64,000 nt of DNA from an uncultured Verrucomicrobiota bacterium (lineage in GTDB: Bacteria > Verrucomicrobiota > Verrucomicrobiia > Opitutales > Opitutaceae). The position numbers and the translations under genes were made by a program. The stretch spans positions 20,370-84,369 of the forward strand of contig CAJXQX010000006.1 in NCBI GenBank assembly GCA_913058185.1. The letters are read 5' to 3'. Positions 34,858 through 44,187 of this stretch are shown one piece after another (within the stretch, counting starts at the first letter, position 1; each line of letters opens with the position of its first letter). The notes under the pieces are model-generated. The model was given only the letters and a program-made list of their open reading frames with translations, was not told where the DNA came from and made no database searches.

Positions 34858-35812
34858 TTAACCGAAGCGTTTTTCGATGAGTTCGAGGACACGTTCGCGC
34901 GACTCCTTCACGTGGATCGGCAGGGTTCGTGGGCTAAGCTCCAGGGTCAATTTGTGCTCCGATTTCCACAGGGTGCTGATCCAGTCGAAGTCGATTCCTC
35001 CGTGTCCAATGGGATGGTGATCTTCGCCATCGGCCACATCGTGCAGATGAAATCCGATCAAGCGGTCGATGTTCTTTTCCAAATGCTCCTTGTGATTAAG
35101 CAGGCCCATTTCCTCTTTAAGCGCCGCGTGGCCCGTATCGTGCCAGTAGCCGCAATGATTCTGTCCGTCCTTATCCAAACTCCTGATAAACTCGGCATAA
35201 TCAGCATCCACGGGGAAGTTCCTCGAATTTCTCCCGATTCTCACAGCCAAGTCGCACGCCCTTCTCCAACGCGTAGGCCCGGACTTCTTCTAGGCTCGCC
35301 CGCACCTGATTCCAGTAAACCGGCATCCGGGTGCGTAGTTTGCTGCAGGCCTTGGTTAATATCTTCCGATATTTTTCGTCGGTTGCGGGATCTAGGTCCG
35401 GATTCGCCCGCAGGTGACGCTTCACTTTGCGCACCGGGTTGGACCAGAAGAAGTGCACACTGCCGAGGTGAGTCACCATCGCGGACGCGCCCACCCTGGC
35501 GGAAAAATCAATCGAGCGCTTCGTATGGCGCAGCCATTGATCGTGCTCCTGGGTCGCCGAAACTGAAGGTTCAAACAGGTTGGTCCCCGAATGCGTGATT
35601 CCCATCGGCAAGGGACAAAAATTATGGGTCGAACTAATCTTCATCATGCCCTCTTGGACCGCCCGAAGGATCCCTTCCACCAGCACGATCTTGGTACCAT
35701 GACTCAGCTCCACATACTCGAACCCCATATCCCGGATTTCAGCCAGCATTTCGTAACCGTCTCGGTGACGGTCGGAGTTCCAACAGGTCGAAAGGGGTAA
35801 GGTGGGCTTCAC
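34858..35812 (-). pseudogene. Sugar phosphate isomerase/epimerase-like protein with one frameshift
   Basis: Two frames join into one xylose-isomerase-like TIM-barrel protein of about 317 residues. The first (35812 down) has GFEYVELSHGTK, then SSTHNFCPLP and MVTHLGSV, and ends at REKFEELP. The second resumes as VDADYAEFIRSLDKDG, followed by HCGYWHDTGHAA and IGFHLHDVADGEDHHPIGHGGIDF, which carry the metal-binding His/Asp set. The shift lies in four G on the plus strand at 35212-35215; removing one base restores the frame. Either a young pseudogene or a sequence error. Its substrate is unknown. Confidence 0.8.
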
Positions 35813-35887
35813 GAAATCAGAATATTAGGGTGAACCAACAACTTACCGACAACGAATCGCAAAAATCGAGTCGTTCTGAACTGACAC

Positions 35888-35926
35888 AAAAAACCGCGCC
35901 GAGAACCTTAAGTTTGGAGGCGCGGT
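35888..35926 (-). terminator. Rho-independent terminator after rpsU
   Basis: On the minus strand ACCGCGCC pairs with GGCGCGGT, followed by six T. Confidence 0.85.
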
Positions 35927-35957
35927 CGGAAAGACCGGAAGGTCGGAGTGGAGGAGA

Positions 35958-36155
35958 TTAGGCCTCGTGACGGTTACGCAGCATCTGCGTGAAAGCCATG
36001 ACCTTATTACGGCGGCGCTTCTTGGCGCAGGGCTTTTCGAAGTAGCGCTTTGCACGAACACCTTTGATGACGTTCTCGCGTTCGAGCTTCTTTTTCAGAC
36101 GGCGCAGGGCGCGCTCAACTGGCTCGCTTTTACGGATTTTGATTTCGATGGGCAT
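35958..36155 (-). CDS. rpsU: 30S ribosomal protein S21
   Basis: A 65-residue basic protein from ATG 36155 (MPIEIKIRKSEPVERALRRL); the frame runs on to 36200 but those residues are not conserved. KYFEKP-like KRYFEKPCAKKRRR and a basic C-terminus match bS21, which helps 16S rRNA pair with mRNA leaders. It stands alone with its own terminator. Confidence 0.94.
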   Translation of the reverse strand: MPIEIKIRKSEPVERALRRLKKKLERENVIKGVRAKRYFEKPCAKKRRRNKVMAFTQMLRNRHEA

Positions 36156-36265
36156 CTCGTATGACGTGTTTTTAAGAGGGAAAAAGGCTGAGGAGGCCAA
36201 ACCGCGCGCCCTCCGTCAACGGCAAACTTGATCCCGAGCAAATAGCCTAAAAATCGCCCGCTTCC

Positions 36266-36305
36266 CCACTCTTTCTCGTTCTCTTTCTCTTTCTCGTTCT
36301 CTTCC
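36266..36305. repeat. CT-rich low-complexity stretch upstream of dnaE
   Basis: Repeats of CTCTTTCTC and TTCTCGTT. It resembles one arm of the inverted repeat at 52850-52946, so it may be a half element of that family. Confidence 0.5.
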
Positions 36306-36370
36306 TTGGTAAAGCGATCTTCTCGCGCTCCCCTTTTCTAGTTTCAGCCTTTTAGCGATTTCCCACCACC

Positions 36371-39300
36371 GTGTCCTGCGATTCAAGTTTTTGCCACCTT
36401 CACGTCCACACCGACTTTAGCCTGCTGGACGGCGCTTGCCGGATCGATCGACTGATGAGTCGTGCTAAGGAACTGGACATGAGTGCCTTAGCGCTCACGG
36501 ATCACGGTAATCTGTTTGGCGCCATCCAGTTCTTCACCGCCGCCAAGGCTAACGGGATCAAACCCCTCATCGGCTGCGAACTCTACATGACCACCGGGTC
36601 GCGCCTGGATAAAAAGGGCCGAGCCGAAGACGGGAAGAGCTACTATCACCTCGGTCTTCTGGCCAAAAACCTGATCGGTTACCAAAATCTCCTAAAACTG
36701 GTCTCCGACGCCCATCTGCGTGGTTTTTATTACAAACCGCGCACCGATATGGAGACTTTGGCCAAATATTCGGAGGGCTTAATCGGATTTACGGGCTGTC
36801 TCGCCTCTCTCGTGCCGCAGCACCTGATGCACGATCGCGAGGTCGATGCCCGCGAGGCCTGCGCCAAATTCGTCGATATCTTCGGAAAAGAGAACTACTT
36901 CGTCGAAATTCAGGACCATGGTATCCCGGAACAGCGAAAAATCATCCCGGGCTTACTGAAGCTAGGCGAAGAATTCGGCCTCAAGGTCATCGCCACCAAC
37001 GATGTCCATTACGTCAACGCCTCCGATGCCGGCCCTCACGATGCCATGCTGTGCATCCAAACCGGCTCGAAAATTCAAGACGAGAACCGGATGCGATTCA
37101 CGGGCGAGGAGTTTTACCTCAAATCACGCGCCGATATGGAGAAGGTCTTCGGCGAGGTTCCCGAATCCATCATCAACACCCACGCGGTGGCGGAAATGTG
37201 CGAGCTAGAGATCCCTTTCCCCAAAGGCTCGGAGCGTTATCCCAAATTCCCGCTGCCGATAGAAATCACCGTCACGCCTCCCGACTACCTGCTCGAGTTG
37301 TGCCGCACCGGCCTGAAGATGCGCTACGACGTTGATTTTGACACCGTGTCAAAAGAGCCCGTCGTGGCCGAGCGACTCGCCCGCCTCACCAATTTACCCG
37401 AAGGCCAAAAGCCCCAGGCCCCGGATTATAACGAACTCACCGACGCTCAAGAACTGGTCGTGCGACTCGGCTACGAGCTCTCGATCATCAACATCACGGG
37501 CTTCGTCGATTACTTCCTCGTCGTTTGGGACTTCATCGCGTGGGCCATGGCCAAAGACATTCCCGTCGGCCCCGGTCGTGGTTCCGGCGCCGGTTGCCTC
37601 GTCGCCTACCTGCTGAAAATCACCAACGTCGATCCGATGCGGTTCGGCCTGCTGTTCGAACGTTTCCTCAATCCCGAGCGCGTCAGCCCGCCCGATTTCG
37701 ATATCGATTTTTGCATGCGCCGGCGAGTCGAAGTCATCGACTACGTGCGGGAGAAATACGGCAACGACTGCGTGGCCAATATCATCACCTACGGCACCAT
37801 GGGGGCCAAGATGGTCATTCGCGACGTCTCGCGCGTAAACGACCTGCCCTTCGCCGAAGCCGATCGCCTCGCGAAGATGATCCCTGACGAGTTGAACATC
37901 TCGCTCGATCAGTCGATCGAGAAATCGGCTGAGCTTCGAAACGAAATCGAACGCAACCCCGTCGCCAAGAAAGTGGTCGACGCCGGTCGCGTGCTCGAAG
38001 GCATGGTGCGCAACACCGGCAAACATGCCGCGGGCATCATCATCACGGATGAGCCGCTCGAAAACTTCGTGCCCCTTACGCTCCAAGAAGGCGACGTGAC
38101 CGTGCAGTTCTCCATGAAGGCGGTCGATAAGCTAGGTCTGCTGAAGATGGATTTCCTCGGGCTCAAAACCCTCACCGTCATTTCCGACGCGGTGGCCAAC
38201 GTCCGCCGATCCACTGATCCGAAATTTTCGATCGAAGACATTTCGCTCGAGGACGAGAAAACCTACGAGCTACTCAACGCGGGCAAAACCGTCGGAGTGT
38301 TCCAGCTCGAGTCGCCGGGTATGCAAAACGCCTCCCGCCAAGTGGGAATCTCCAGCATCGACGACATCAATGCGATCTCGGCCCTCTACCGCCCAGGTCC
38401 GATGCAGTTCATTCCGACCTACGCCAAGGGTAAGCACAATCCCGCCACCATTGAGTATCCTCATCCTCTACTGGAAGACGTGCTTGAGGAAACCTACGGC
38501 GTCATCGTTTACCAAGAACAGGTGATGGAGTGCGCCAAGATCATCGCCGGTTACTCACTCGGTGGAGCGGATATGCTCCGGCGCGCCATGGGCAAAAAGG
38601 ACATGGACGCCATGGCCCGAGAACGGGAAAAATTCACCGCCGGCGCGGCAGAGAAGCACGATATCTCGGCCAAGAAGGCCAATGAGATCTTCGATATCCT
38701 CAACAAGTTTGCGGAATACGGTTTCAACAAGTCGCACTCCGCCGCCTATGCCATTGTTGCCTATCAGACCGCGTTTCTGAAGGCCAACTTCCCCATCGAT
38801 TTCATGGCCGCAGTGCTCACTGCCGAACTCGGTAACGCGGATAAGGTATCCCACTTCATCGACGAGGCCATCGCCATGGGGATCGAAGTGCAGGGCCCCA
38901 ACGTCAACGAATCCCGCGAGCATTTCGCGCCGGTTGCAAGCGGTCAGATTCGCTTCGGACTCGCCGGCATCAAAGGCGTCGGAGAAGCCGCTTCCGTTGC
39001 GATCATCGAAGAACGCGAAGAGAACGGACCGTTCGAGCACTTCGACGATTTCGTTGCCCGCGTGGAGGGCAAAGCCGCCAACAAACGGGTGCTCGAGCAC
39101 CTCGCCAAAACCGGCGGATTCGATTTCTCCGGCGAATCCCGCCAAGGAATTTTTGAGCGCATCGACGGCGCCATGTCAGCCGCCGCCGCTAACGCCCGCG
39201 ATCGCGCCGCGGGCCAGAACAACTTCCTCGAAATGCTAAGCGAGCCGGAGCCTCCGGCTCGAAGTAACAAGTCCCAAGTATCAAGTAACAAGAATCTAGA

Positions 39301-40006
39301 TGTCTCCGACTTTTCGTCGGCTGAGAAATTGGCTTTCGAAAAGGAGTTGTTGGGTTTCTACGTTTCAGGTCATCCGATGAATACCTACACCGGGCTCGCC
39401 GATGCCATTGATACCTTCGACGTGGACGAGCTGTTGGAGCAGGAAGACCGCACCGCGTTCCGCATCTGCGGGATCGTCAGTGGCATTCAAAAGAAATTGG
39501 CCAAACGCGACAACCGGCCGTGGGTTGCGTTCACCCTAGCGACCAAACAAGCGTCCGTGCCGCTTAACATGTTCTCCGACGCTTTTGAAGAATACGGCGA
39601 CACGCTTGGCGAAAACGTGCCCGTTGTTATTCTCGGCACCGTGATGGTGCGCGACGACGGCGCCCGTATTAATGTGCGCGAAACCTACCCCCTTGCCGCC
39701 TATGTCGCCAACAACGTGAAACGTGTCACCTGGCTGCTTAATCCCGACAATCCCGAGAACGGAGAATTTATGGCCTCGCTTCGTCCCATCCTCAATGCCC
39801 GCAGCGGACGCACCGCCACCAGCTTCGGTTTCCTCGGCGAAAAACGTGCCGCGGCCATCGCCGATGTCTCAACCGCACTGGATTGGTCTCTATCAGGTGA
39901 AGTCTTCCAAACCCTCCGCGCCCACCCCGCCATCGCCGGAGTGCAAATCGAAGCCGCCCCGCTAGAGCTCAAAGAACAAAAACGCCGCTGGGGTAAAAAA
40001 CGGTAG
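36371..40006 (+). CDS. dnaE: DNA polymerase III subunit alpha
   Basis: A 1211-residue replicative polymerase from GTG 36371. The N-terminal PHP domain (HLHVHTDFSLLDGA, 9-22) is followed by the C-family palm with GPGRGSGAGCLVAYLL and the catalytic Asp pair in PPDFDIDFCMRRR (about 440), then KMDFLGLKTL, YRPGPMQFIP, YQEQVM, and the helix-hairpin-helix and OB-fold region near the C-terminus. It extends primers at the fork. Odd point: at about codons 957-978 (nt 39241-39305) the coding sequence contains a palindrome and a tandem repeat of an intergenic type, giving a Ser/Asn/Pro linker not typical of the family. It stands alone. Confidence 0.97.
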   Translation: MSCDSSFCHLHVHTDFSLLDGACRIDRLMSRAKELDMSALALTDHGNLFGAIQFFTAAKANGIKPLIGCELYMTTGSRLDKKGRAEDGKSYYHLGLLAKNLIGYQNLLKLVSDAHLRGFYYKPRTDMETLAKYSEGLIGFTGCLASLVPQHLMHDREVDAREACAKFVDIFGKENYFVEIQDHGIPEQRKIIPGLLKLGEEFGLKVIATNDVHYVNASDAGPHDAMLCIQTGSKIQDENRMRFTGEEFYLKSRADMEKVFGEVPESIINTHAVAEMCELEIPFPKGSERYPKFPLPIEITVTPPDYLLELCRTGLKMRYDVDFDTVSKEPVVAERLARLTNLPEGQKPQAPDYNELTDAQELVVRLGYELSIINITGFVDYFLVVWDFIAWAMAKDIPVGPGRGSGAGCLVAYLLKITNVDPMRFGLLFERFLNPERVSPPDFDIDFCMRRRVEVIDYVREKYGNDCVANIITYGTMGAKMVIRDVSRVNDLPFAEADRLAKMIPDELNISLDQSIEKSAELRNEIERNPVAKKVVDAGRVLEGMVRNTGKHAAGIIITDEPLENFVPLTLQEGDVTVQFSMKAVDKLGLLKMDFLGLKTLTVISDAVANVRRSTDPKFSIEDISLEDEKTYELLNAGKTVGVFQLESPGMQNASRQVGISSIDDINAISALYRPGPMQFIPTYAKGKHNPATIEYPHPLLEDVLEETYGVIVYQEQVMECAKIIAGYSLGGADMLRRAMGKKDMDAMAREREKFTAGAAEKHDISAKKANEIFDILNKFAEYGFNKSHSAAYAIVAYQTAFLKANFPIDFMAAVLTAELGNADKVSHFIDEAIAMGIEVQGPNVNESREHFAPVASGQIRFGLAGIKGVGEAASVAIIEEREENGPFEHFDDFVARVEGKAANKRVLEHLAKTGGFDFSGESRQGIFERIDGAMSAAAANARDRAAGQNNFLEMLSEPEPPARSNKSQVSSNKNLDVSDFSSAEKLAFEKELLGFYVSGHPMNTYTGLADAIDTFDVDELLEQEDRTAFRICGIVSGIQKKLAKRDNRPWVAFTLATKQASVPLNMFSDAFEEYGDTLGENVPVVILGTVMVRDDGARINVRETYPLAAYVANNVKRVTWLLNPDNPENGEFMASLRPILNARSGRTATSFGFLGEKRAAAIADVSTALDWSLSGEVFQTLRAHPAIAGVQIEAAPLELKEQKRRWGKKR
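39241..39305 (+). repeat. Intergenic-type repeat embedded in dnaE
   Basis: A palindrome GAGCCGGAGCCTCCGGCTC is followed by two copies of AAGTAACAAG around CCCAAGTATC. It keeps the frame. Such AAGTA(T/A)CAAG strings are common as dispersed intergenic repeats in many bacteria. Confidence 0.65.
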
Positions 40007-40012
40007 GCAGTG

Positions 40013-40096
40013 TTTAACCACAGATTTTCTCAGATATAATCTTTTCAAAGAATCAGTTCTTTAATCTGAGTTAATTCGTGAAATCTGTGGTCAAAT
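40013..40096. repeat. Near-palindrome of the ACCACAGATTT family
   Basis: TTTAACCACAGATTT at the left is complementary to AAATCTGTGGTCAAA at the right, and inner parts (CTCAGAT, ATCTGAG) pair too. It fills the gap between dnaE and the methyltransferase gene. Related half or whole copies lie at 29038 and 54477. Confidence 0.75.
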
Positions 40097-40112
40097 TATT
40101 CCTAGCATCCCG

Positions 40113-40913
40113 TTGGATTCGCTCTCTCCGTTTCCTGCTGTGAAAACTAAACTTTCCTCCCAACAGGTTCGCGACGATTTTAATGATCTTCGGGCGGTGG
40201 TGCACTACACGCGCGCCGCGCACCGTCTGGGATTGTGGGCTTCTGAGAAAATCGTGTTAGAGAAGTTTCTTCCCTCCCGGAAAACGGCTCGAATTCTTGA
40301 AGCAGGCTGTGGCGCCGGTCGCGTCGCCCTCGGTCTACAGGAATTAGGCTACAAGAAAATCTATGCCTTCGATTTCGCCGAGGAACTCTGTGCTCAAGCC
40401 CAGTCTCTGTTCATCGAACGCGAAGTCGGCAAAGCCATCACCCTGTTTCACGCCGATGCCCGCAGAGTCGCCAAGCACCCGGAGGTCGAGGGCGTTCAAT
40501 TCGACGCGGCACTTTTCATGTTCAACGGGCTCATGCAGATCCCGAGAATGCGTAATCGGCGTGCCGCGCTGCGTTCGCTGCACGCCTGTTGCAAACCGGG
40601 CGCTCCGCTAATCTTCACCACCCACGATCGTGACCACTCCAAACTGGAACGCTTCATGTGGAAACGTGAGGCCAAGCTCTGGCTGACGGGTCGGCAGGAC
40701 TCCGCTCTGGTTGAATTTGGTGACCGCTACTTCGAAGACGATCTCGGCCGCACTTTCATGCACTTGCCCAATCGCGACGAAATTCTGGAAGACTTAAAGG
40801 CCACCGGTTGGGAGCACCACTGGGATTCGATGCGTCGTCGCATCTCCAAAGAGCCCAAGGCCGTGCGCGAGTTCTCCGACGAGTGCCGCTTCTGGGTTGC
40901 GCAGGCAGATTGA
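40113..40913 (+). CDS. Class I SAM-dependent methyltransferase
   Basis: A 266-residue protein with the SAM-binding motif I ARILEAGCGAGRVALGL (about 59-75), acidic motif II after it (YAFDFAEEL) and a post-motif segment FDAALFMFNGLMQIP. The substrate cannot be read from the sequence. The start is uncertain: TTG 40113 or GTG 40140, ten codons later. Its neighbours (dnaE upstream, thioredoxin-like gene downstream) suggest no pathway. Confidence 0.85.
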   Translation: MDSLSPFPAVKTKLSSQQVRDDFNDLRAVVHYTRAAHRLGLWASEKIVLEKFLPSRKTARILEAGCGAGRVALGLQELGYKKIYAFDFAEELCAQAQSLFIEREVGKAITLFHADARRVAKHPEVEGVQFDAALFMFNGLMQIPRMRNRRAALRSLHACCKPGAPLIFTTHDRDHSKLERFMWKREAKLWLTGRQDSALVEFGDRYFEDDLGRTFMHLPNRDEILEDLKATGWEHHWDSMRRRISKEPKAVREFSDECRFWVAQAD

Positions 40914-41078
40914 ATCTTACTCCACAACTGATCCGCCGCTGGTTTTTACAGGAGGGAGCGGAGAGAACAGAGCCACTCCTCCTGCTTAGACGGTGGAGGC
41001 GAGATGGTCGGTTAGAGTTCCCCGGCCCTAAGTTCCAGATTCACTTCCTGTGCCTCTTGTGGCTATTAAATTCATCTT

Positions 41079-41555
41079 ATGAAGATTCTCGCTTCCATTC
41101 TTATGCTTTTCAGCACACTGACGGCAGCCGAATACCCGCAGATGGGTGAGGACATATACCTGGTTGAAGCCGACGCCCAAGCGGACATCACAGCGGCCCT
41201 CGCCACCGCTAAATCCGCCAACAAACGGGTGTTACTCAAATTCGGGGCCAATTGGTGCGTCTGGTGTCACCGCCTGAGCGACACGCTTCACCACGAGACC
41301 AGCGTGGCCCAGAATCTAGAGGACAACTACGTGCTCGTAGCCGTCGACGTGAACACCCGCAACGGGACCAATCGAAACGCCGACACGATCGCCAAATACG
41401 GTAATCCCACCCAACACGGTCTGCCCGTCTTGGTGGTCTTGGATGCCGATGGACAGATTTTGACCACCCAAGAAACCGGAGCCCTCGAAGAGGGTGCCGC
41501 TCATTCTCCCGCCAAGATAATCGTATTTCTGGACCAATGGGCCCCTGTCCGCTGA
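41079..41555 (+). CDS. Thioredoxin-like exported protein with CVWC motif
   Basis: 158 residues: a signal peptide (MKILASILMLFSTLTAA), then a thioredoxin fold with the redox motif CVWC in KFGANWCVWCHRL and the cis-Pro segment GLPVLVVLD. Like other thioredoxin_7/DUF255-type proteins it probably reduces or oxidises periplasmic disulfides. It ends 12 bp before a CcsA/HemX-like gene, so a role in cytochrome c maturation is possible but unproven. Confidence 0.88.
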   Translation: MKILASILMLFSTLTAAEYPQMGEDIYLVEADAQADITAALATAKSANKRVLLKFGANWCVWCHRLSDTLHHETSVAQNLEDNYVLVAVDVNTRNGTNRNADTIAKYGNPTQHGLPVLVVLDADGQILTTQETGALEEGAAHSPAKIIVFLDQWAPVR

Positions 41556-41567
41556 CTCATTTGGGAT

Positions 41568-42443
41568 TTGTTTTGTTGGGGAATGGGAATTCTCCTTGTT
41601 GTCATGACTGACCGCGAATGGATCTGGATTGCTGCCGCCTGCTACCTCGCAGGGGTGGTGATCGGCACGGTCGCATTGATCCGCGCCCGCAAACAGCCGG
41701 CTGGTCTGATCTATGGCATCATTGTGGCTGGCTTTATTTTCCACACCCTCGGCCTCTACTTGCGCGGACTCGAAGTGAAAGGCTGCCCTCTCGGCAACAT
41801 GTTTGAGATCTTCCAGTTTACCGCCTGGTCAGCCACGGCACTCTATCTGGTCGTCGGCATCACCTTCCGTCTTAGTTTACTGGGCTACTTCACTTCCCTA
41901 CTTTCGGTCGTGCTCTCCACCGTTTCCTTAGCGATTCCGGTCTGGGACGCAACCCGACGTGTCGGCACTTTCGGCGGCAACGTCTGGATCGAGTTTCACG
42001 CCGCCCTCGCCCTATTCAGCTACGGCGTCTTCGCGCTGCTGGCCCTGACTTCCATGATGTTCTTGCTGCGCGACCACAGCCTTAAAAACAAACAACTCAG
42101 CGGGTTCTTCAGCTTCCTCCCCTCCATCCGTGACCTAGATCAAATCAGCGTGCGCCTCCTCACCGTGGGTGTAGTCTTGCTCTCGGCCTCACTCCTAGTC
42201 GGTGCCGCTCACTGGATCCGAGCCTTCGATACCGTCAATGTAGCCAAGCTCCTGATCACGGTCGCCATCTGGGTCGCCTACGGCGTGGCATTTCTACTTC
42301 GCAGCCGCGGTAAACTCCACGGCACGCGGTTGTCTTGGGTATGTATCATCTTATTCGGCGCCGCTCTCATTTCAGTTTATCCGGTCAACTCTTCCCGCCA
42401 CGGGGACGAGGCCTCTAAACCTACGCTTCCGTCTCAGCTGTGA
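41568..42443 (+). CDS. Cytochrome c assembly (CcsA/HemX-like) membrane protein
   Basis: A 291-residue integral membrane protein with about eight hydrophobic segments, from the frame start or from ATG 41604 (MTDREWIWIAAAC). It has the CcsA/HemX family His in IEFHAALALFSYGVFAL and a second His in AAHWIRAFDT. The WGxW-type haem-handling motif of full CcsA is not obvious, so a HemX role is more likely. Its stop overlaps the start of hemA by four bases, the hemX-hemA arrangement known from other bacteria, where HemX affects glutamyl-tRNA reductase level. Confidence 0.85.
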   Translation: MFCWGMGILLVVMTDREWIWIAAACYLAGVVIGTVALIRARKQPAGLIYGIIVAGFIFHTLGLYLRGLEVKGCPLGNMFEIFQFTAWSATALYLVVGITFRLSLLGYFTSLLSVVLSTVSLAIPVWDATRRVGTFGGNVWIEFHAALALFSYGVFALLALTSMMFLLRDHSLKNKQLSGFFSFLPSIRDLDQISVRLLTVGVVLLSASLLVGAAHWIRAFDTVNVAKLLITVAIWVAYGVAFLLRSRGKLHGTRLSWVCIILFGAALISVYPVNSSRHGDEASKPTLPSQL

Positions 42444-43507
42444 GCGAATCAGGACCGATGCTTTTCGTCGTTGGTGTCACTCACCATACGGCACCCCTAG
42501 AGTGGCGCGAAAAACTCGCGCTCAGTGCGGATGCTCTGCCGGCGTTTAGCGAGCAAGTCACCATCCTGCCGGGACTCCAAGAGCTCGCGATTCTGAATAC
42601 CTGCAATCGAATCGAGTTTTACGGCGTCGCCTCCGACCCCGCCGCTCTCGATGCCCTCCGTGACACCTTTTGCGCTCACCAAGGGATCGACTCCGCCGCT
42701 TTTGATGCGATGGAGCTCCGGCACACCGGAGCTGCCGTGATCCATCATCTCACGGCCGTCTCCTCAGGGCTCGAGTCACAACTCATCGGCGAGAACGAGA
42801 TTTTCGGGCAAGTGAAGGACGCCTATGCGAATGCGCAAACCACCGGTAAAGTAGGACCAATCCTGCACAAAGTTTTTCAAAAAACCTTTCAAGCCGCCAA
42901 GCAGGTGCGCACCCACACCGCCATTTCCGAAGGCCAAGTCAGCATCGCCAACGTCGCCGTCGATCTAGCGACCTCGATCTTCGGTGACCTCTCCGACGCC
43001 CGAATCCTGCTCGCGGGGGCCGGCGACATCGGCGAACAGTCCGCCAAAGCTTTCCGGAGTCGGGGAGCGACTGCCCTCACCGTGACCAGCCGCACGATGG
43101 ATAACGCGATGACCTTGGCCGAATCGCTCGATGGCGTCGCGTTGCCTTTCGACAAACTGCCTCACCATCTGGCCGAGTTCGACATTATCGTCTGCGCGAC
43201 CGCCGCTCCGGGGGCCATCCTCACTCGCGATGCCTTGACCGTCGCCATGCGCAAGCGCCCGGCCGCGCCCCTATTCTTGATCGATCTCGCTCTTCCCCGG
43301 GACATCGACCCGTCGACCGCCGAAATTGACAACGTCTACCTCTACAACCTCGACGATCTCGCTAAGATTTCCAACGGGAACCGGGCGGCTCGCGTCGCCG
43401 AGACCGAAAAAGCCCGTCAGCTGATCAGCGAGAAGGCCGCCACTCTTTGGGAATCACTCTCCCGTCGTAAATCATCCCCTTTATCCCGTGCCTCTCGTCG
43501 AAGTTGA
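42440..43507 (+). CDS. hemA: Glutamyl-tRNA reductase
   Basis: A 355-residue enzyme that reduces glutamyl-tRNA to glutamate-1-semialdehyde, the first step of haem synthesis. Seen are LAILNTCNRIEFYG with the catalytic Cys, SGLESQLIGENEIFGQVKDAY, and the NADPH-binding ILLAGAGDIGEQSAKAF. The C-terminal dimerisation domain is short compared with enzymes of about 420 residues. GTG 42440 overlaps the upstream gene; the next gene overlaps its end by 20 nt, so three genes are coupled. Confidence 0.95.
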   Translation: MSESGPMLFVVGVTHHTAPLEWREKLALSADALPAFSEQVTILPGLQELAILNTCNRIEFYGVASDPAALDALRDTFCAHQGIDSAAFDAMELRHTGAAVIHHLTAVSSGLESQLIGENEIFGQVKDAYANAQTTGKVGPILHKVFQKTFQAAKQVRTHTAISEGQVSIANVAVDLATSIFGDLSDARILLAGAGDIGEQSAKAFRSRGATALTVTSRTMDNAMTLAESLDGVALPFDKLPHHLAEFDIIVCATAAPGAILTRDALTVAMRKRPAAPLFLIDLALPRDIDPSTAEIDNVYLYNLDDLAKISNGNRAARVAETEKARQLISEKAATLWESLSRRKSSPLSRASRRS

Positions 43508-43850
43508 ATTTATCGGAAAAACCGAAGTAGAAACCGCGTCTTTCACCCGACCGATTGCTGACAAATTAGGGGAAATCTTCAAATCTCCCACGGCCTGCAC
43601 GTGGGTCCGGGTCCGGCACACGCCCGCCACTCACTATGCCGAAAACCAATCGGGCAATCCTCGCGGCGCGAACGCCGTCTTTGTCACGATCACCTTACGA
43701 GAGCTCCCCGATCCCGCATCTCAGGCGATTCAAGCCCGAGAAATAGCGCACGCGTTAACCGGCATTTCGGGTATCCCCTCCGCTCAAGTCCACCTGATCT
43801 ACGGACCTGCCGCGCAGGGACGAATCGCTTTGGGCGGCGAACTTAGCTAA
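43488..43850 (+). CDS. Tautomerase superfamily protein (4-OT/MIF-like)
   Basis: A 120-residue protein starting GTG then Pro (MPLVEVEFIGKTEVETASFTR). Pro2 would become the N-terminal catalytic base after Met removal, the hallmark of the superfamily. TWVRVRHTPATHYAEN and the later VFVTITLRELPD fit the beta-alpha-beta fold. Length lies between 4-oxalocrotonate tautomerase and MIF. The overlap with hemA suggests co-translation; the substrate is unknown. Confidence 0.75.
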   Translation: MPLVEVEFIGKTEVETASFTRPIADKLGEIFKSPTACTWVRVRHTPATHYAENQSGNPRGANAVFVTITLRELPDPASQAIQAREIAHALTGISGIPSAQVHLIYGPAAQGRIALGGELS

Positions 43851-43896
43851 AAATCCCATCGACAACCCGGTCCACGATCCTCTTTTTTCAAGCGTT

Positions 43897-44139
43897 ATGG
43901 CACAGCAAAAAGTCAAATTAACCCGTAAGTCCGACTTCCTCGTCGATATGGTCCTCTGTGGCGGTTTCTTCGCGTTTATGTATTCGCTCCTGCAGTCGCA
44001 CGTGCCGTCAAACGACCCGCAGATGATCATGCTATGGTCCGCGGGCGCCGCCGCCTGTATGACCGGTGTCTTCTGGCTCGCGAGCTGGATGTTTCGGATG
44101 GTCATGCGCTACCAACGCGTGCTTGACGCCCGCAAATAA
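43897..44139 (+). CDS. Small membrane protein, two transmembrane helices
   Basis: 80 residues with hydrophobic segments at about 14-33 (DMVLCGGFFAFMYSLL) and 43-66 (MIMLWSAGAAACMTGVFWLA), flanked by basic residues. I do not recognise a family. It lies between the tautomerase and the MntR-like regulator on the same strand. Confidence 0.7.
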   Translation: MAQQKVKLTRKSDFLVDMVLCGGFFAFMYSLLQSHVPSNDPQMIMLWSAGAAACMTGVFWLASWMFRMVMRYQRVLDARK

Positions 44140-44187
44140 CACGACTCCTTCGCGAAGATTTCTCTTTGACCGCGTCAGCGCGGTGCC

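Noticed and set aside
37394..38086. 230-codon open frame opposite to dnaE
   Set aside because: It covers the catalytic region of dnaE; no start context or protein features support it.
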